Positions 62,044-64,000 of a stretch of 64,000 nucleotides of DNA are shown here, one piece after another. Below the pieces are notes generated by a model. The model ran no database searches. It was not told where the DNA came from and saw only the letters and a list, made by a program, of their open reading frames with translations. Location of the stretch: assembly GCF_034377285.1 (NCBI RefSeq), contig NZ_CP139715.1, forward strand, positions 3,456,001-3,520,000. The letters are read 5' to 3'. The translations under genes were made by a program, and so were the position numbers. Position 1 is the stretch's first letter; each line of letters starts with the position of its first letter. Source of the DNA: Thalassobaculum sp. OXR-137. GTDB lineage: Bacteria; Pseudomonadota; Alphaproteobacteria; Thalassobaculales; Thalassobaculaceae.

Positions 62044-63750
62044 ATGACCCGTTTTCTGTCGCGTCTATCCGTCGCGGCCAAGCTCACCGCGCTCGCCGGT
62101 GTGACGGCGCTGGCCGTGCTCGGCCTGTCCGCCATGTCCCTCTACAACAGCTATCAGCAGCTCCGTCAGGACCGTATCGAGATGGTCAAGGCGGTGGTCG
62201 ACTCAACAAAATCCTTTGCCGAAAGCGTCTATGCGAAAGCGGATGCGGGCGAGATCACCGAGGATGAGGCCTTCGCGTTGCTGCGTGGCTTCATCAGCGG
62301 CGTGCGCTTCAACGGCGAGGACTACCTGTTCGCCTATTCGATGGACGGCATCGGCCTGATCCACCCGATCAATCCGGGCATCGAAGGCAAGTCGCTCATG
62401 GGCGTGAAGGACAAGAACGGCACGCACATCATCAAGGAGATGATCGACAGCATCCGGGCCGATGGCGACGCGGTGGTCGAGTATTATTGGCCGAAGCCTG
62501 GGGTAGACGGCGACGTGCTGAAGCTGAGCTATGCCGTAGGGTTCCCGCGCGGCGACATGTTCTTCGGCTCCGGCGCCTATGCCGACGACCTGAACGCCGC
62601 CTTTATCGAGCAGGCGATCCAACTCGGTCTCGTCAGCGCCGCGGTGCTCGCCGTCGCCCTGCTGCTCACCGGCTTCACCGTGGTCGATCTGCGCCGCGCC
62701 ATCGGTGGCCTCGGCCGGTCGATGACGGCGCTGGCCGGCGGCGACCTCAAGGTCGAGGTGCCGGGCACCGATCGCCGCGACGAGATCGGCGCCATGGCCC
62801 GCACGGTCGAGGTGTTCCGCGAGAACGCTATCCAGAAGGACGCGGCCGAGCGCCGCCAGGCCGAAATGGAGCGGGAGGCCGTGACCAAGCGGGCGACCCT
62901 GCTGGCCGAGCTGGCCGACGGACTGGACGCCAAGGTCTCCGTCATCGTTCAGGATCTGGGCAAGGGCGTGAGCGGCATGACCGGCCGGATCTCCACCCTG
63001 CGTGGGGTGACCGACAACGCACGGACCATGAGCCAGGACGTGGCGGCGGCAACCGAGCAGACCTCCGCCAACATGCAGTCGGTGGCGGCCGCTTCCGACG
63101 AGATGAGCTCCACGGCGGCCGAGATCAGCCGTCAGGTGACGATGTCGACCGAAGTGGTCGGCGAGGCCGGCGAGACCGCCTCGGCGGCGGCGGAGCAGGT
63201 GGCGCGGCTGTCGGACTCCGCCGACAAGATCGGCCAGGTCGTCGGCCTGATCACCGAGATTGCCGAGCAGACCAACCTGCTGGCCCTCAACGCCACGATC
63301 GAGGCGGCCCGGGCCGGCGATGCCGGCAAGGGTTTTGCCGTTGTCGCCTCGGAAGTGAAGAGCCTGGCGACCCAGACCGCCAAGGCCACCGAGGAGATCT
63401 CCGGCCAGATCGCCAACAACCAGGCGATGATCCGCGAGACCGTCACCGCGATCTCCCGCATCAACGAAATCATCGGCCGGGTGCGCGAGACCGCGACGTC
63501 GATCGCCAGCGCCGTCGAGGAGCAGAACGCCGCCCTCGGCGAGATCGCCGGCAGCGTCCAGCAGGTCGCCGGCGCGTCCCAGGAGGTCGGCCGGAAACTG
63601 CGCGAGGTGGCCGAGGGCTCCCGTCGCGGCGCCGAAGCGACCGAGGAGGTCTCGGCCCTGGGCGGCGAGCTCGACCGGCTGTCGTCCACCCTGCGCACCA
63701 CGGTGGAAGCGGTCGTCGGAGAAATCCGCGGGATGGCCCGCTCCGCCTGA
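62044..63750 (+). CDS. Methyl-accepting chemotaxis protein with single-Cache sensor
   Basis: 568 residues. The N-terminal membrane span (about 12-34) is followed by a periplasmic Cache-type sensor (about 35-185) with [20 protein letters not shown], then [19 protein letters not shown] second span is at about 190-213 ([17 protein letters not shown]), and a HAMP domain covers about 214-270. The signalling coiled coil has [20 protein letters not shown] near residue 407, the CheA-binding hairpin tip. Methylation sites are expected in the flanking helices. The ATG at 62044 follows GGAGACC. It stands alone and the ligand is unknown, though single-Cache receptors often bind organic acids or amines. 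It would sit in the inner membrane. Confidence 0.92.
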   Translation: MTRFLSRLSVAAKLTALAGVTALAVLGLSAMSLYNSYQQLRQDRIEMVKAVVDSTKSFAESVYAKADAGEITEDEAFALLRGFISGVRFNGEDYLFAYSMDGIGLIHPINPGIEGKSLMGVKDKNGTHIIKEMIDSIRADGDAVVEYYWPKPGVDGDVLKLSYAVGFPRGDMFFGSGAYADDLNAAFIEQAIQLGLVSAAVLAVALLLTGFTVVDLRRAIGGLGRSMTALAGGDLKVEVPGTDRRDEIGAMARTVEVFRENAIQKDAAERRQAEMEREAVTKRATLLAELADGLDAKVSVIVQDLGKGVSGMTGRISTLRGVTDNARTMSQDVAAATEQTSANMQSVAAASDEMSSTAAEISRQVTMSTEVVGEAGETASAAAEQVARLSDSADKIGQVVGLITEIAEQTNLLALNATIEAARAGDAGKGFAVVASEVKSLATQTAKATEEISGQIANNQAMIRETVTAISRINEIIGRVRETATSIASAVEEQNAALGEIAGSVQQVAGASQEVGRKLREVAEGSRRGAEATEEVSALGGELDRLSSTLRTTVEAVVGEIRGMARSA

Positions 63751-63776
63751 GGAGCCGAATAGACTAAGGATCAGGA

Positions 63777-63810
63777 CCCACCCCCGTGTCTCTCAAGGCG
63801 CGGGGGTGGG
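63777..63810. terminator. Strong hairpin between converging chemoreceptor and monooxygenase-domain genes
   Basis: CCCACCCCCG (63777-63786) and CGGGGGTGGG (63801-63810) form a perfect 10-bp stem with a 14-base loop, 27 bp after the chemoreceptor stop and 26 bp before the end of the next minus-strand gene. It has no long T-run but is well placed as a bidirectional terminator. Confidence 0.65.
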
Positions 63811-63835
63811 CCGCATTTGTGATAGGCGACTTCCC

Positions 63836-64000
63836 CTAGGCCCCGGACGTGATGAAGGGCATGTACGGGACCAGCCTGCGGGCCGCGATGCGCGGCAGGG
63901 TCGTCTCGACGAAGGCCGCGAAATGGGTGGTCGCCTCGTGCGCCGCCCGGCCGGTCTCATCCTGATACAGCTCGAAGATGAAGAAGCTCTTCGGGTCGGT
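63836..64000 (-). CDS. Antibiotic biosynthesis monooxygenase (ABM)-domain protein, C-terminal end (partial)
   Basis: The last 54 codons are inside the window; the rest continues beyond 64000. The sequence TDPKSFFIFELYQDETGRAA, then HEATTHFAAFVETTLPRIAA fits the ABM/YgiN dimeric alpha-beta barrel, whose C-terminal half usually has an E-x-Y and a HxxxxHFxxF pattern. Proteins of this fold are small cofactor-independent monooxygenases or quinol-related enzymes. The stop is TAG at 63838-63836. Confidence 0.78.
   Translation of the reverse strand, partial: TDPKSFFIFELYQDETGRAAHEATTHFAAFVETTLPRIAARRLVPYMPFITSGA

Overview
The window looks like a chromosomal segment of a GC-rich, free-living, probably marine or saline-habitat alphaproteobacterium, most likely Rhodospirillales-like. 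This rests on the gene families (tripartite tricarboxylate transporter, N-acetylglutaminylglutamine amide operon, UrtABCDE, ChoXWV, OpgC/OpgH), the strong G/C third-position bias, and many short palindromic intergenic repeats. No rRNA, CRISPR array or intact insertion sequence was seen. One tRNA (Gln, anticodon CTG) is present.

Layout. 1-4188: the end of a TctC-type binding protein, then tctB, two dehydrogenases and tctA, read as an uptake and oxidation unit for a hydroxy-acid. 4369-7509 (minus): a repeat-rich secreted protein with DUF4347, autotransporter-type beta repeats and RTX repeats. 8240-9865: an ABC-F ATPase. 9866-12750: a decayed accessory patch. It holds a guaA (GMP synthase) relic, a low-GC orphan Imm11-type immunity gene, copies of a TCCGCTTTGGGTCG palindromic repeat, and a broken DUF3489-DUF2924-serine recombinase module, and it ends at the 3' side of tRNA-Gln. 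13126-18145: core genes (Ppx/GppA, rlmE, guaB, RsmB-type methyltransferase). 18601-22755 (minus): a sugar ABC transporter of ThuEFGK type. 22945-27683: the three-gene NAGGN osmolyte operon.

27936-37630: a mixture of single genes. These are a PaaI thioesterase, an MlrC-type M81 peptidase, a MOSC protein, a divergent GlxA-type regulator and cysteine hydrolase, an endonuclease/exonuclease/phosphatase protein beside a phospholipase D-VTT fusion, a proline racemase-family enzyme with a Ser/Cys pair, an RT0821-type surface protein and a 53-residue acidic protein. 37630-41866: opgC with a coupled esterase, divergent from opgH. 41898-45233: creatininase, RibD_C reductase, ATC hydrolase-family protein and a quinone oxidoreductase. 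45477-54581: a long plus-strand run with a Liv-type ABC transporter, an FAD oxidoreductase and the ChoXWV choline/betaine transporter. 54754-60927 (minus): a DUF1232 protein and urtEDCBA. 61256-64000: a HAD phosphatase, a chemoreceptor and the end of a monooxygenase-domain protein.

Together, NAGGN synthesis, periplasmic glucans, choline/betaine uptake and a trehalose-type transporter suggest a strong investment in osmoadaptation, and the Urt system suggests scavenging of organic nitrogen. The most unusual material is the decayed island at 9.9-12.7 kb and the family of mirror-paired hairpin repeats between genes (18.2-18.6, 27.7-27.9, 28.4-28.6, 30.8-30.9, 43.5-43.6 and 54.6-54.7 kb).
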